Assembly: GCA_905233775.1 (NCBI GenBank)
Contig: CAJOEB010000024.1
Coordinates: 1 to 10,328, forward strand
Source of the DNA: an uncultured Alphaproteobacteria bacterium
GTDB lineage: Bacteria > Pseudomonadota > Alphaproteobacteria > UBA3830
Reading direction: 5' to 3'
DNA length: 10,328 nucleotides
Shown: piece after piece, positions 1-6,980 of the stretch
Layout: each line of letters begins with the position of its first letter
How positions within the stretch are numbered: the stretch's first letter is position 1
Notes under the pieces: generated by a model
The model's database searches: none
What the model was told of the DNA's origin: nothing
What the model saw: only the letters and a program-made list of their open reading frames with translations
Position numbers and translations under genes: made by a program

Positions 1-1
1 T

Positions 2-283
2 ATCGTGAATTGTCTTGATGATGTTTTAGAAGAATTTGATAAAGTTATCGGGATAGAAAAATTGTTGGCAGTACATTTAAATGACAGCATTATGCCACTT
101 GCAAGTCATAAAGATAGACATTCTCCACTTGGAAAAGGAGAAATAGGATTAGATGCAATAGAACGTTTTATAAATCACGAACATATAAAAAATCTCCCAT
201 TTTATTTAGAGACTCCTGACAATGGTACAGCTCATTTGGAGGAAATAAAATTAATAAAGTCGATATATAAACATAAAATATAA
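2..283 (+). CDS. nfo: Endonuclease IV (AP endonuclease), C-terminal part, 5' end outside window
   Basis: This is the C-terminal third (about 93 residues) of a type IV apurinic/apyrimidinic endonuclease, a TIM-barrel trinuclear zinc enzyme that nicks DNA 5' of abasic sites in base-excision repair. The frame is already open at the left edge, so the GTG at position 5 is internal and not the true start. Directly visible are HLND, then DRH followed by PLGKGEIG, then a late LETP. In the family these supply the zinc ligands that correspond to E. coli Nfo H216, D229/H231 and E261, so all ligands expected in this part are present. The stop is TAA at 281-283 and no strong terminator hairpin follows. 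It is separated from the next gene by about 90 bases and is on the opposite strand to it. The family call is secure; the N-terminal two thirds cannot be assessed. Confidence 0.93.
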   Translation: MVNCLDDVLEEFDKVIGIEKLLAVHLNDSIMPLASHKDRHSPLGKGEIGLDAIERFINHEHIKNLPFYLETPDNGTAHLEEIKLIKSIYKHKI

Positions 284-365
284 ATATAAAAAAGCTATTA
301 TTTTATTATTTGTTATTGTTAATGTGTGTCGATATATAAGATGCATAAATAGATTGGTGTATAAA

Positions 366-382
366 CCGATTTATTAAATCGG
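366..382 (-). terminator. Hairpin overlapping the stop codon of the secreted orphan gene
   Basis: A perfect inverted repeat, CCGATTT-ATT-AAATCGG, has a 7 bp stem and a 3-base loop and overlaps the TAA stop at 374-376. Read on the - strand it is followed by TTTATAC, a short interrupted T tract. It is the only GC-capped hairpin in the nfo/orphan gap and is suitably placed to end the - strand transcript. The T tract is poor, so intrinsic termination is a guess; it could instead be an mRNA 3'-end stabiliser. Confidence 0.4.
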
Positions 383-1129
383 AAAATGAAAATCCTGAAG
401 ATCAATTAATGGTGGAAAATCATCATCGCTTTCTATCGTATTCTTTTTATTATTAGAAAAAAATGTGGATTGTCTTGCATATGATTTGTCCATATTTTCG
501 CTCATTTCATGTTGTTCAATACATTCATATTTCACTGGTTGAGTTATTATACGTCCTTTAATACGATCAATTTTTGTCGGACTACTATTACTAAATGAAC
601 ATTCAGGCATACTGCTGCCGTCATCTTTTAGGATTTTTAGAGGAGGTGTAGCACAAGGGAATAGATCTTGATATTCTTGTTCTGATGTACTGCTTGCACT
701 ATACAGTGAGTATGTAGTGTCTCTTTCATAAATATCTGAATTTTCATCATCTTCATTACTATCGATACTATCAGTATTTGCAGGAAAAAAAGGTGAAGTT
801 AAATCCAAAAAATTTTGTACTTTTGTTTCGTAATCATCTGAAGAGTAATTTTCTTTTGATGGTAGTAATAGAGATGTTGAAACATCAGAAGAAATACGTG
901 ATTTACTTGTATATTCATCATCTTCACTTAACTCACATGAGCGATTTCTGGATCCTAGCAAGCGAGTACCTGCAACCATAGGAGAAGTTGTAATGACTAA
1001 AGCAGGCATAGAATCTCTTTTTATCGTTATAGAACTTCTTATTGTTTCTGAATTTGCGGCCTGTAATTCGTTTTCAAAAATTAGAAATAAACTTATAACT
1101 AAATAACAGTGTAATATTCTTGAGTTCAT
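374..1129 (-). CDS. Putative secreted acidic, serine-rich protein, 251 aa, family unknown
   Basis: I do not recognise this protein. Residues 1-25 look like a Sec signal peptide: a short N-region with Arg4, a hydrophobic core at about residues 9-18 (YLVISLFLIF), then ENELQAA with likely cleavage after Ala24 or Ala25. The mature part is rich in Ser, Asp and Glu, with clusters such as SEDDE, SSDD and SNEDDENSD, and has few hydrophobic stretches, so it is probably largely disordered. The C terminus ends in a short hydrophobic/proline segment (DDFPPLIDL and on to FHFPI). No enzyme motif or further membrane segment is visible. The ATG at 1129 is preceded by GGAAA about 8 bases upstream, a modest ribosome-binding site. 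It stands alone between nfo and folC, with AT-rich gaps on both sides. A signal peptide, low complexity and orphan status fit an exported or host-directed protein, but that is inference. Coding status rests on the intact 251-codon frame plus the signal peptide. Confidence 0.7.
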   Translation of the reverse strand: MNSRILHCYLVISLFLIFENELQAANSETIRSSITIKRDSMPALVITTSPMVAGTRLLGSRNRSCELSEDDEYTSKSRISSDVSTSLLLPSKENYSSDDYETKVQNFLDLTSPFFPANTDSIDSNEDDENSDIYERDTTYSLYSASSTSEQEYQDLFPCATPPLKILKDDGSSMPECSFSNSSPTKIDRIKGRIITQPVKYECIEQHEMSENMDKSYARQSTFFSNNKKNTIESDDDFPPLIDLQDFHFPI

Positions 1130-1446
1130 AATATTGTTTCCATTTTTTCATAAAAAAGTTTTATTACTTAAATACAAAAAAACAACTAATGAAACAAAAA
1201 TAAAGAATAATACTACAAGGAATGAATATAACTACGTCACTATTATTGCATAATAATGTATGGTTAAAAATAAATTATGTCAATGAGTTACTAGATATTT
1301 CCAGAAAAAATTCCTTCCTAATAAACAATCTTATGATAATAATAAATAAATATAGTATAAGCAGCATAAGGATATTTTTATAATTATCCAAAAAATGTTT
1401 TTTTACGAATAGCAAGCAATAAAGAATTGTTACTTCTAAAGATCGA
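1130..1446. other. AT-rich intergenic stretch without a convincing gene
   Basis: These 317 bases lie between the start of the secreted orphan gene and the end of folC. The part next to 1130 must carry the orphan's promoter, but I find only poor -35/-10 matches. A 53-codon open frame (1222-1383, + strand, ATG directly abutting AAGGA) is present. It is made almost entirely of AT-rich codons and its ribosome-binding site has no spacer, so I do not call it. Small AT-only dyads occur (ATTATT-GCAT-AATAAT around 1242-1257; GGATA...TATCC around 1369-1388). Neither is followed by a T run in the direction of folC transcription. No tRNA-like or repeat structure was seen. Confidence 0.6.
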
Positions 1447-2679
1447 TTAACTTAATATATGCGAATATATTTTTCCGACTAAATAAAGTGATCCTGTTAC
1501 GATCACTAAGTCATCTTCTGATGAATTTTCTATCGCTTTGTCCAAAGCATCAATTTGGTTTGCGGTTGCGTATTTGGCTTTTGCTATATAATTTTCGCCA
1601 TACTCATTTATCGGAAGTACTTTTAGTGTAGTTTCGGTAAGATAAACCTTTGCATAAGGAAGATCGAATAGCATTTTTAGCATTTTTTGGTGATCTTTAT
1701 CTTTGCATATTCCGATTACAAAATGCGCTTTTTGAAAATGATAATACTTCAAAATATCAATAAGACTTTGAATGCCGTTAGGATTATGATCTCCCGAAAG
1801 AAAAATATCACGATTTTTGTATTTAACTAATTGCATTCGTCCGGGCCACTCGACTCTTTCAATTGCCTTTCCGTATTTGTTTGCATTATTGCCGCTGAGA
1901 TAGTTGAAAGCAGTTAATGCTAACACCGAATTTTCAGCTGCCCGATTACCGGGAAGATTCATCCTAAATTTTCCGAAAGGAGTGCAAACAAAAAATTTCG
2001 GATATCTTTCTGATTGATCTACATCTATAGAAAAATCGCATGCTTCTATAAATTTTGCGTCGTATTTTTTGGCATATTCTATAGATAGATTTTTTATTTC
2101 CGAATCAAATCTTGTATGAAACACAATATTATTTTTTGAAACAATTCCAAGCTTATTTTTAGCTATTTCTTTTAAAGAATTTCCGAGAATTTCTTGATGA
2201 TCCATTGCTAATCTTGTTATCACACAAAATTTGTGGGGAATTATATTTGTAGAATCATAAGTACCGCCAAGTCCTACCTCGAAAATAGCGTAATCTACTT
2301 TTTTGATTTCGAAAAAATAATAAACAGCCATAAAAGTCAGCCATTCGAAGTGACTAAGCTTATGATCTCCGATTTTTTCTTTTACTGTGAAAAATGCATT
2401 ACAAAAATCATGTTCTGAAATATCAATGCCATTAAATTTTATACGTTCAGTAGTTTTTATAAGGTGCGGAGATGAAAAAAATCCGATATTTTTCCCCGCA
2501 TCAATAAGTAACGTTCCAAGTGTTGCGCAAGTCGTTCCTTTTCCATTTGTTCCGGCAACTATAATTACTTTTTCCGGATCTACATTAAAGTTAAGTATAT
2601 TCATTACATTTTGAAGATACTCAATACTATGAAATTTAGATTGATTTTCAATAAAATGTACAACTTCTTCGTAGTTCAT
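1447..2679 (-). CDS. folC: Folylpolyglutamate synthase / dihydrofolate synthase
   Basis: A Mur-ligase-family ATP-dependent ligase that adds glutamate to folates and, in bifunctional members, makes dihydrofolate from dihydropteroate. In 410 residues it shows the P-loop GTNGKGT (43-49), SPHL (70-73), EVGLGG followed by DSTN (134-145; Glu134 is the expected metal ligand), WPGRMQ (278-283) and a C-terminal VTGSLYLVG (394-402). The length is typical. I place the start at the ATG at 2679 because it begins at the usual family N terminus and has GGATAAG just upstream. The frame runs open for another 115 codons into glmM on the opposite strand, but that extension is unlike FolC and antisense to a conserved gene. 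One oddity: the usual DGAHNP-type motif reads SGDHNP (295-300), with the usual Asp position changed. Its neighbour glmM is divergent at 52 bases. The family is secure; whether the enzyme is mono- or bifunctional cannot be told. Confidence 0.93.
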   Translation of the reverse strand: MNYEEVVHFIENQSKFHSIEYLQNVMNILNFNVDPEKVIIVAGTNGKGTTCATLGTLLIDAGKNIGFFSSPHLIKTTERIKFNGIDISEHDFCNAFFTVKEKIGDHKLSHFEWLTFMAVYYFFEIKKVDYAIFEVGLGGTYDSTNIIPHKFCVITRLAMDHQEILGNSLKEIAKNKLGIVSKNNIVFHTRFDSEIKNLSIEYAKKYDAKFIEACDFSIDVDQSERYPKFFVCTPFGKFRMNLPGNRAAENSVLALTAFNYLSGNNANKYGKAIERVEWPGRMQLVKYKNRDIFLSGDHNPNGIQSLIDILKYYHFQKAHFVIGICKDKDHQKMLKMLFDLPYAKVYLTETTLKVLPINEYGENYIAKAKYATANQIDALDKAIENSSEDDLVIVTGSLYLVGKIYSHILS

Positions 2680-2698
2680 ATTCTTATCCGTTTGCTGT

Positions 2699-2717
2699 AT
2701 GATAACAACAATATCAT
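2699..2717. promoter_or_regulatory. Dyad in the divergent folC/glmM promoter gap
   Basis: ATGATA and TATCAT form a perfect 6 bp inverted repeat with a 7-base spacer in the 52-base gap between the divergent starts of folC (2679) and glmM (2732). The right arm runs into TATAAT at 2717-2722, a perfect -10 hexamer for glmM, though no good -35 accompanies it. Use of that -10 would start transcription only a few bases before the glmM ATG and would lose its Shine-Dalgarno. On the - strand the left arm reads TATCAT, a fair -10 for folC. The dyad could be an operator covering both genes or a chance AT-rich palindrome. Confidence 0.25.
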
Positions 2718-2731
2718 ATAATAGGGAAGAT

Positions 2732-4123
2732 ATGCGGAAATTATTCGGCACAGACGGTATCAGAGGAACAGCGAACAAGTATCCTCTTACAATAGATGTA
2801 TGTTTGAATTTAGCAGAAGCTCTTTTGATAAAATTCTGCAGAGAAAAAGATAGAACAAAACAAAAAGATAGCGGAAATAACATCGTTGTTATCGGAAAAG
2901 ACACGCGAATTTCGTGCGATATATTCGAACATGCAATTGCGGCAAGATTAGCATCCTTGGGAGCATGCGTAAAACTCATAGGAGTATGTCCGACACCAGC
3001 AATATCGATATTAACAAAAGTCATGAATGCGGATTTCGGAATAATGATTTCGGCATCTCACAATCCTTTTTCGGATAATGGAATAAAAATTTTCAACAAA
3101 CGCGGATTGAAATTAACTGACCATGACGAAGAAGAAATTGAAGAAATTATGGAACAAATCTGTTGTAATAATTATCATGATGAAAAAAATATTATTGGAG
3201 ATAAGGTCGGACATGTTAAATATACTTCTGAAGAACTAAAACTATACACGGATAAAATTAAAAATTCTTTTTCGTTCGATAAATCAATTTCCGGCAAAAC
3301 AAAAATTGCGCTTGATACATCCAATGGCAGTTTCTCAAAAATTGCTCCTCAAATTTTCAGAGATTTTGGCTTTTGCATAGTCAACGATTATGATTTTCCT
3401 AACGGCATTAATATAAATGAGCATTGTGGCGTAACAAATCCGCAAACAATTTCATCAATGACGACCAATAATAATGCTGATGTCGGAATTGCGTTCGATG
3501 GTGATGGAGATCGTTTGCTTCTTTGCGACGAACAAGGACGTTTCTTGGACGGCGACCATATTCTGGCAATATTAGCGAAGTCAGAAAACTTAAAACACAC
3601 TGAAATCGTATCAACAATTATGTCAAATTTCGGATTGGAGAAACATCTAAAAGAAAAAGACATAAAACTTATAAGAACAAAAGTTGGCGATCGATATATC
3701 TCCGAATATATGCAACAGACACCCGAAGCTATTTTCGGCGGAGAGCCTTCTGGACATATTATAATAAAAGAGCATGCGCCAACCGGAGATGGGCTTTTCG
3801 CTGCGCTAAAAATATTGGATTATGTCGTAAAATCGGGAAAAAAGGTAAGTGAATTATACGAAATATTTAAGCCATATCCGGTAGTTAGTTGTAATATAAG
3901 AGTATCGGATAAAGATGTAATTTCAAAAGCAGAAATCAGCGATAAAATAGAAGAATATAAAAATCAACTTTTGAACAGAGGAAAGCTAATTGTAAGAGCA
4001 TCAGGAACAGAGCCTTTGATCAGAGTATCAGCAGAAGGCGAAGATAAACAGGAACTTGAAGATATAGTCGCGAATATAAGACGAATTATAGAAAACGACG
4101 GAATTATAAGGAATGCCAAATGA
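2732..4123 (+). CDS. glmM: Phosphoglucosamine mutase
   Basis: Interconverts glucosamine-6-phosphate and glucosamine-1-phosphate in the cytoplasm, the step before GlmU in UDP-GlcNAc supply for peptidoglycan and LPS. All four loops of the alpha-D-phosphohexomutase family are visible in 463 residues. The phosphoserine loop ISASHNP has catalytic Ser109, the metal loop DGDGDR is at 256-261 (Asp256, 258, 260), the sugar-binding loop GEPSGH is at 337-342, and the phosphate loop RASGTEPLIRV is at 422-432. The start is the ATG at 2732, which gives the canonical N terminus MRKLFGTDGIRG and is preceded by AGGGAAGA. An upstream in-frame ATG at 2699 would add 11 uncharacteristic residues. The protein is slightly longer than the usual 445-450, apparently because of a polar insert around residues 37-48. 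Its stop overlaps the rmuC start by ATGA, so the two are probably co-translated. Phe in place of the usual Tyr/Phe after ASHNP is normal. Confidence 0.97.
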   Translation: MRKLFGTDGIRGTANKYPLTIDVCLNLAEALLIKFCREKDRTKQKDSGNNIVVIGKDTRISCDIFEHAIAARLASLGACVKLIGVCPTPAISILTKVMNADFGIMISASHNPFSDNGIKIFNKRGLKLTDHDEEEIEEIMEQICCNNYHDEKNIIGDKVGHVKYTSEELKLYTDKIKNSFSFDKSISGKTKIALDTSNGSFSKIAPQIFRDFGFCIVNDYDFPNGININEHCGVTNPQTISSMTTNNNADVGIAFDGDGDRLLLCDEQGRFLDGDHILAILAKSENLKHTEIVSTIMSNFGLEKHLKEKDIKLIRTKVGDRYISEYMQQTPEAIFGGEPSGHIIIKEHAPTGDGLFAALKILDYVVKSGKKVSELYEIFKPYPVVSCNIRVSDKDVISKAEISDKIEEYKNQLLNRGKLIVRASGTEPLIRVSAEGEDKQELEDIVANIRRIIENDGIIRNAK

Positions 4124-5520
4124 CAACAATTTTCATATTTGCTGCTTGTTTAGGGATTGTTATTTTTTCATTTTTCTGCGTATTTTTTTCCCAGAGATAT
4201 AAACTGAAAAATCTAAAAATAAAAGTTCTGGAATTATCCGAAATCGAAAAACAATATCAGTTGCTTCTATTAGAAAATTCAAAACTGCAGGAAAGGTACA
4301 TACTACATAAAGATATTATTGAGAAATATGAAGAACTGCAAAAAAAATATGCGACGTTAGAACAAGAAAAAGTTTTGTTGGCTGCTAATTTGGAACAAGA
4401 ACAAAAAAATCTGCAAGAAAAATTAAAGTTACTGGAAAATGCGGAACAAAAACTTTCAGATACTTTTAAAGCAATTAGTTCGGATGCTCTTTCAAAAAAT
4501 AATTCGACTTTTTTAGATCTTGCGAAATCTGTCTTTGAACAATTTCAAGAAAAAGCGAAATCTGAGTTTTCAATGAGTACGAAATCGATGAATGAACTTG
4601 TAACACCGATTAAATCTGCATTGGAAAATGTCGACATAAAACTCGGAGAATTAGAAAAAACGCGTGTCGGAGCATATGAAGCTTTGCGTCAACAAGTTGA
4701 TGATATGATACAAACACAAAAATCTTTGAAATCAGAAACAAATCATCTTGTGTCTGCTCTAAAAACGCCGACAGTAAGAGGCAGATGGGGCGAAATGCAA
4801 TTGCATAGAGTTGTCGAACTTGCAGGAATGCTTGAACATTGCGATTTTGAAGAACAACAAACAGTATCGAATGAAGAAAAAGACTATCGTCCGGACATGA
4901 TCATATATTTACCGGGAGATCATCAAATTATTGTTGACGCAAAAGCACCGTTATCAGCATATCTTGAGGCTTTGGAAACTTCTGATGAAAAAATCAGAAA
5001 AGAACTACTTGAAAAACATGCTCAGCAAATCAGAAAACACGTTTCTATACTTGCAAATAAAAAATATTGGGCTCAATTCGAGAAATCTCCGGAATTCGTA
5101 ATTTTGTTTCTGCCTGGAGAAATCTTTTTTTCAGTCGCAACGCAATATGATATGAACCTTATAGAATACGCAATGCAACAGCGAGTAATTATATCCACTC
5201 CAACTATATTATTGGCACTGCTGCATACTATAGCTCAAGGATGGCGGCAGGAAAGCTTAGCAGAAGACGCGAAGAAAATCATCCAAATGGGACAGGAATT
5301 ATACCAGCGATTATCTGTGATGGCAGAGCATGTCGATCGACTTGGAAAAAACATCAATTCCTCTGTGCAAAGTTATAATTCAATGGCTGCATCATTAGAA
5401 AGTCGTGTTTTAGTTAGTGCAAGAAGATTTAAAGAATTAGATGTTCATGAGAAAAATATTGTTGAATTAACGCCAATCGAAGCCAATGCGCGAGTAATGG
5501 CATTAAATACTAAGAATTAG
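4120..5520 (+). CDS. rmuC: RmuC family DNA recombination/maintenance protein
   Basis: RmuC-family proteins limit inversions and rearrangements at short repeats; the fold is related to PD-(D/E)XK nucleases but the biochemistry is poorly defined. The 466 residues read as one N-terminal membrane segment (about 3-24), a long charged coiled coil (about 28-115, with many Glu/Gln/Lys heptads), then the RmuC domain (about 150-430). Within it are LKTPTVRGRWGEMQL (214-228) and RPDM (257-260) followed by VDAKAP (272-277). The last two form the D...DxK arrangement (Asp259, Asp273, Lys275) expected of the nuclease-like core. The ATG at 4120 overlaps the glmM stop and has TAAGGA seven bases upstream. The protein is probably anchored in the inner membrane with its domain in the cytoplasm. 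It converges on lolC with only 39 bases between the stop codons, and no clear terminator lies there. Pairing with glmM looks like local operon shuffling and does not suggest a functional link. Confidence 0.94.
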   Translation: MTTIFIFAACLGIVIFSFFCVFFSQRYKLKNLKIKVLELSEIEKQYQLLLLENSKLQERYILHKDIIEKYEELQKKYATLEQEKVLLAANLEQEQKNLQEKLKLLENAEQKLSDTFKAISSDALSKNNSTFLDLAKSVFEQFQEKAKSEFSMSTKSMNELVTPIKSALENVDIKLGELEKTRVGAYEALRQQVDDMIQTQKSLKSETNHLVSALKTPTVRGRWGEMQLHRVVELAGMLEHCDFEEQQTVSNEEKDYRPDMIIYLPGDHQIIVDAKAPLSAYLEALETSDEKIRKELLEKHAQQIRKHVSILANKKYWAQFEKSPEFVILFLPGEIFFSVATQYDMNLIEYAMQQRVIISTPTILLALLHTIAQGWRQESLAEDAKKIIQMGQELYQRLSVMAEHVDRLGKNINSSVQSYNSMAASLESRVLVSARRFKELDVHEKNIVELTPIEANARVMALNTKN

Positions 5521-5533
5521 AAATAAGAATTAG
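5511..5533. repeat. Short tandem repeat TAAGAATTAG x2 at the rmuC stop
   Basis: TAAGAATTAG occurs at 5511-5520, where it contains the rmuC stop, and again at 5524-5533, a 10-base direct repeat with a 13-base period. It may be a small local duplication in the convergent rmuC/lolC gap. No hairpin terminator was seen in the gap on either strand. In AT-rich DNA such a repeat could be chance. Confidence 0.4.
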
Positions 5534-5559
5534 GAAGAAGAAATAAATCATAAAAATGT

Positions 5560-6798
5560 CTACGAGTATCGCAATATATCTACCGGATTAATTTTGCTTG
5601 CTTTTCGTGCCGGATATAATGTTGATATACAAGATAAAAATAACGATACAGTAACAGTAATTGCCACATCCATAGGACGAATTAATGATGGAAGATGTGT
5701 GAGAAAGTATACTTCAGGCGAGAAAACTTGCGTTCCGGCAATGGCTTCTACAAATGCTTGTATTTTTTGTATATTCATTGAAAAGAGAAGACCTATTATA
5801 GTTCCAAGCAGAGTTCCGATAATTCCAATAGATGCTCCTGCTATAAAAAATATTCTCATCACTGATTTTGACGCAAGACCAATTGTTCGTAGTATCGCAA
5901 TATCTTTTTCTTTGTCTTTTACAAGCATAATCATGCAAGAAATTATGTTAAAACTCGCAACAAGTGTAATAAGTGTAAGAATTAAAAACATAACATTGCG
6001 TTCAATCTCTACTGCCTTCATAAACGAACTATTGCTTTTCTGCCAATCGGTTATTACGAATTCATTACCGTATTTTGTGTTTATTTCTCGAAAAACATCA
6101 GTAACTTTTATAGGATCTTTTAAAAACACAGATATCGTCGTCACAGAATTGTTAATCTTGAATAACTTCTGCGCCATCTTAAGAGGAATAAAAGAGACAG
6201 ACGTGTCATATTCATGCATTCCCGATTTAAAAGTTGCGGCGAGTTTAAACGTTTTCTTGCGCGGAACAACTCCAAAACCGGTTTCATCCATTTCCGGAAC
6301 GATCATTATAACATCGCTACCGATAGTTAGATTTGCCCGTTGTGCCAATGAATCACCAATCACAATAGAACTTTCGTCCGTAAAATCATCCAGATCGCCT
6401 CTCACGATATTTTCTGCAATGAGCTCTTTTCTTTGCAGATTTTCTTTCGAAATACCATGGCAAAGTGTTCCGCGCACTGTTTTTGTATTCGATATAAGTG
6501 CTTGTCGTTCTATAGTCGGAACAGCTTGTGCAACCGAAGAAATTTCTCGCACCTGTTTTGCAATATTCTCGTAATTCGGCAATTCTCGCATAAGATGCAT
6601 TGAAATATGTCCGTTAAATCCGATAATTCTTTCCGTAAATTCCTTTCGAAAGCCATTCATTACAGATGTCACAATAATCAAAGTTGCAACACCTAGAATA
6701 ATCCCAATCAAAGAAAACGCTCCTATCGCTGAAATAAATTTTTCGCGGCGTTTTGATTTTATATATCTCCAAGCAATTAGCAGTTCTGTTTTTAACAA
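5560..6798 (-). CDS. lolC: Lipoprotein-releasing ABC transporter permease, LolC/LolE type
   Basis: This inner-membrane permease subunit of the Lol system works with the ATPase LolD to release outer-membrane lipoproteins from the inner membrane to LolA. The 412 residues show the classic FtsX/MacB layout: membrane segment 1 (about 22-46), a large periplasmic domain (about 50-265), then three membrane segments (about 269-293, 314-340, 377-395). The family signatures TSVMNGFRKEF near segment 1 and KDKEKDIAILRTIGLA after segment 2 are visible. The start is a TTG at 6798. An in-frame TAA lies two codons upstream, no Met occurs before residue 47, and AGAGGG (6810-6815) lies 11 bases upstream, so TTG is the only start that keeps the family N terminus. 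lolD, usually the next gene downstream in Alphaproteobacteria, is absent here; rmuC faces it instead. Whether this is LolC, LolE or the single fused-role version (sometimes called LolF) cannot be decided from this window. Confidence 0.93.
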   Translation of the reverse strand: MLKTELLIAWRYIKSKRREKFISAIGAFSLIGIILGVATLIIVTSVMNGFRKEFTERIIGFNGHISMHLMRELPNYENIAKQVREISSVAQAVPTIERQALISNTKTVRGTLCHGISKENLQRKELIAENIVRGDLDDFTDESSIVIGDSLAQRANLTIGSDVIMIVPEMDETGFGVVPRKKTFKLAATFKSGMHEYDTSVSFIPLKMAQKLFKINNSVTTISVFLKDPIKVTDVFREINTKYGNEFVITDWQKSNSSFMKAVEIERNVMFLILTLITLVASFNIISCMIMLVKDKEKDIAILRTIGLASKSVMRIFFIAGASIGIIGTLLGTIIGLLFSMNIQKIQAFVEAIAGTQVFSPEVYFLTHLPSLIRPMDVAITVTVSLFLSCISTLYPARKASKINPVDILRYS

Positions 6799-6852
6799 AG
6801 CAGCTTATACCCTCTATTTTAAAAAACTATAGAAGTACAATAGCATCTTTCC

Positions 6853-6868
6853 TTATTTTCCAAAATAA
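6853..6868. promoter_or_regulatory. Perfect 16-base dyad upstream of lolC
   Basis: TTATTTT-CC-AAAATAA is a perfect 7 bp inverted repeat with a 2-base centre, about 55 bases upstream of the lolC start. It lies in the 182-base gap that must contain the lolC promoter if lolC is no longer read from proS. A 2-base loop argues against a natural RNA hairpin, so a protein-binding site is the more likely role if it has one. I could not place a convincing -35/-10 pair around it. Confidence 0.25.
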
Positions 6869-6980
6869 CATACCAGAAAAACAGTTACAAAATCCGAAAA
6901 AAACACAATGCCGACATCGCAACGTCTCATTTTTTCTTCTATTTCTTGAAACTCGGCAACGTTAATCTATCAGTTTCTTT

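Noticed and set aside
259..339. 12-base direct repeat GTCGATATATAA (259-270 and 328-339) flanking the nfo stop
   Set aside because: Short and very AT-rich, one copy is inside nfo coding sequence, and nothing mobile lies between the copies.
374..420. Clathrin-box-like LIDLQ at the C terminus of the secreted orphan protein
   Set aside because: The consensus needs an acidic residue at the fifth position and here it is Gln; a five-residue match in a low-complexity protein is not evidence.
1222..1383. 53-codon + strand open frame beginning with ATG right after AAGGA
   Set aside because: The Shine-Dalgarno has no spacer to the ATG, the codons simply reflect AT-rich DNA, and the peptide has no signal peptide or recognisable motif.
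2680..3024. N-terminal extension of folC by 115 codons
   Set aside because: The frame is open, but the extra sequence is antisense to conserved glmM, is unlike FolC, and the ATG at 2679 matches the family N terminus and has a ribosome-binding site.
5565..5903. 13-base repeat AGTATCGCAATAT at 5565-5577 and 5891-5903 within lolC
   Set aside because: The two copies are read in different codon frames and encode ordinary parts of the permease; treated as coincidence.
5594..6574. Long + strand open frame of 326 codons opposite lolC
   Set aside because: It is antisense to a well-conserved permease gene, has no recognisable domain, and is the usual shadow frame of a gene with this codon bias.
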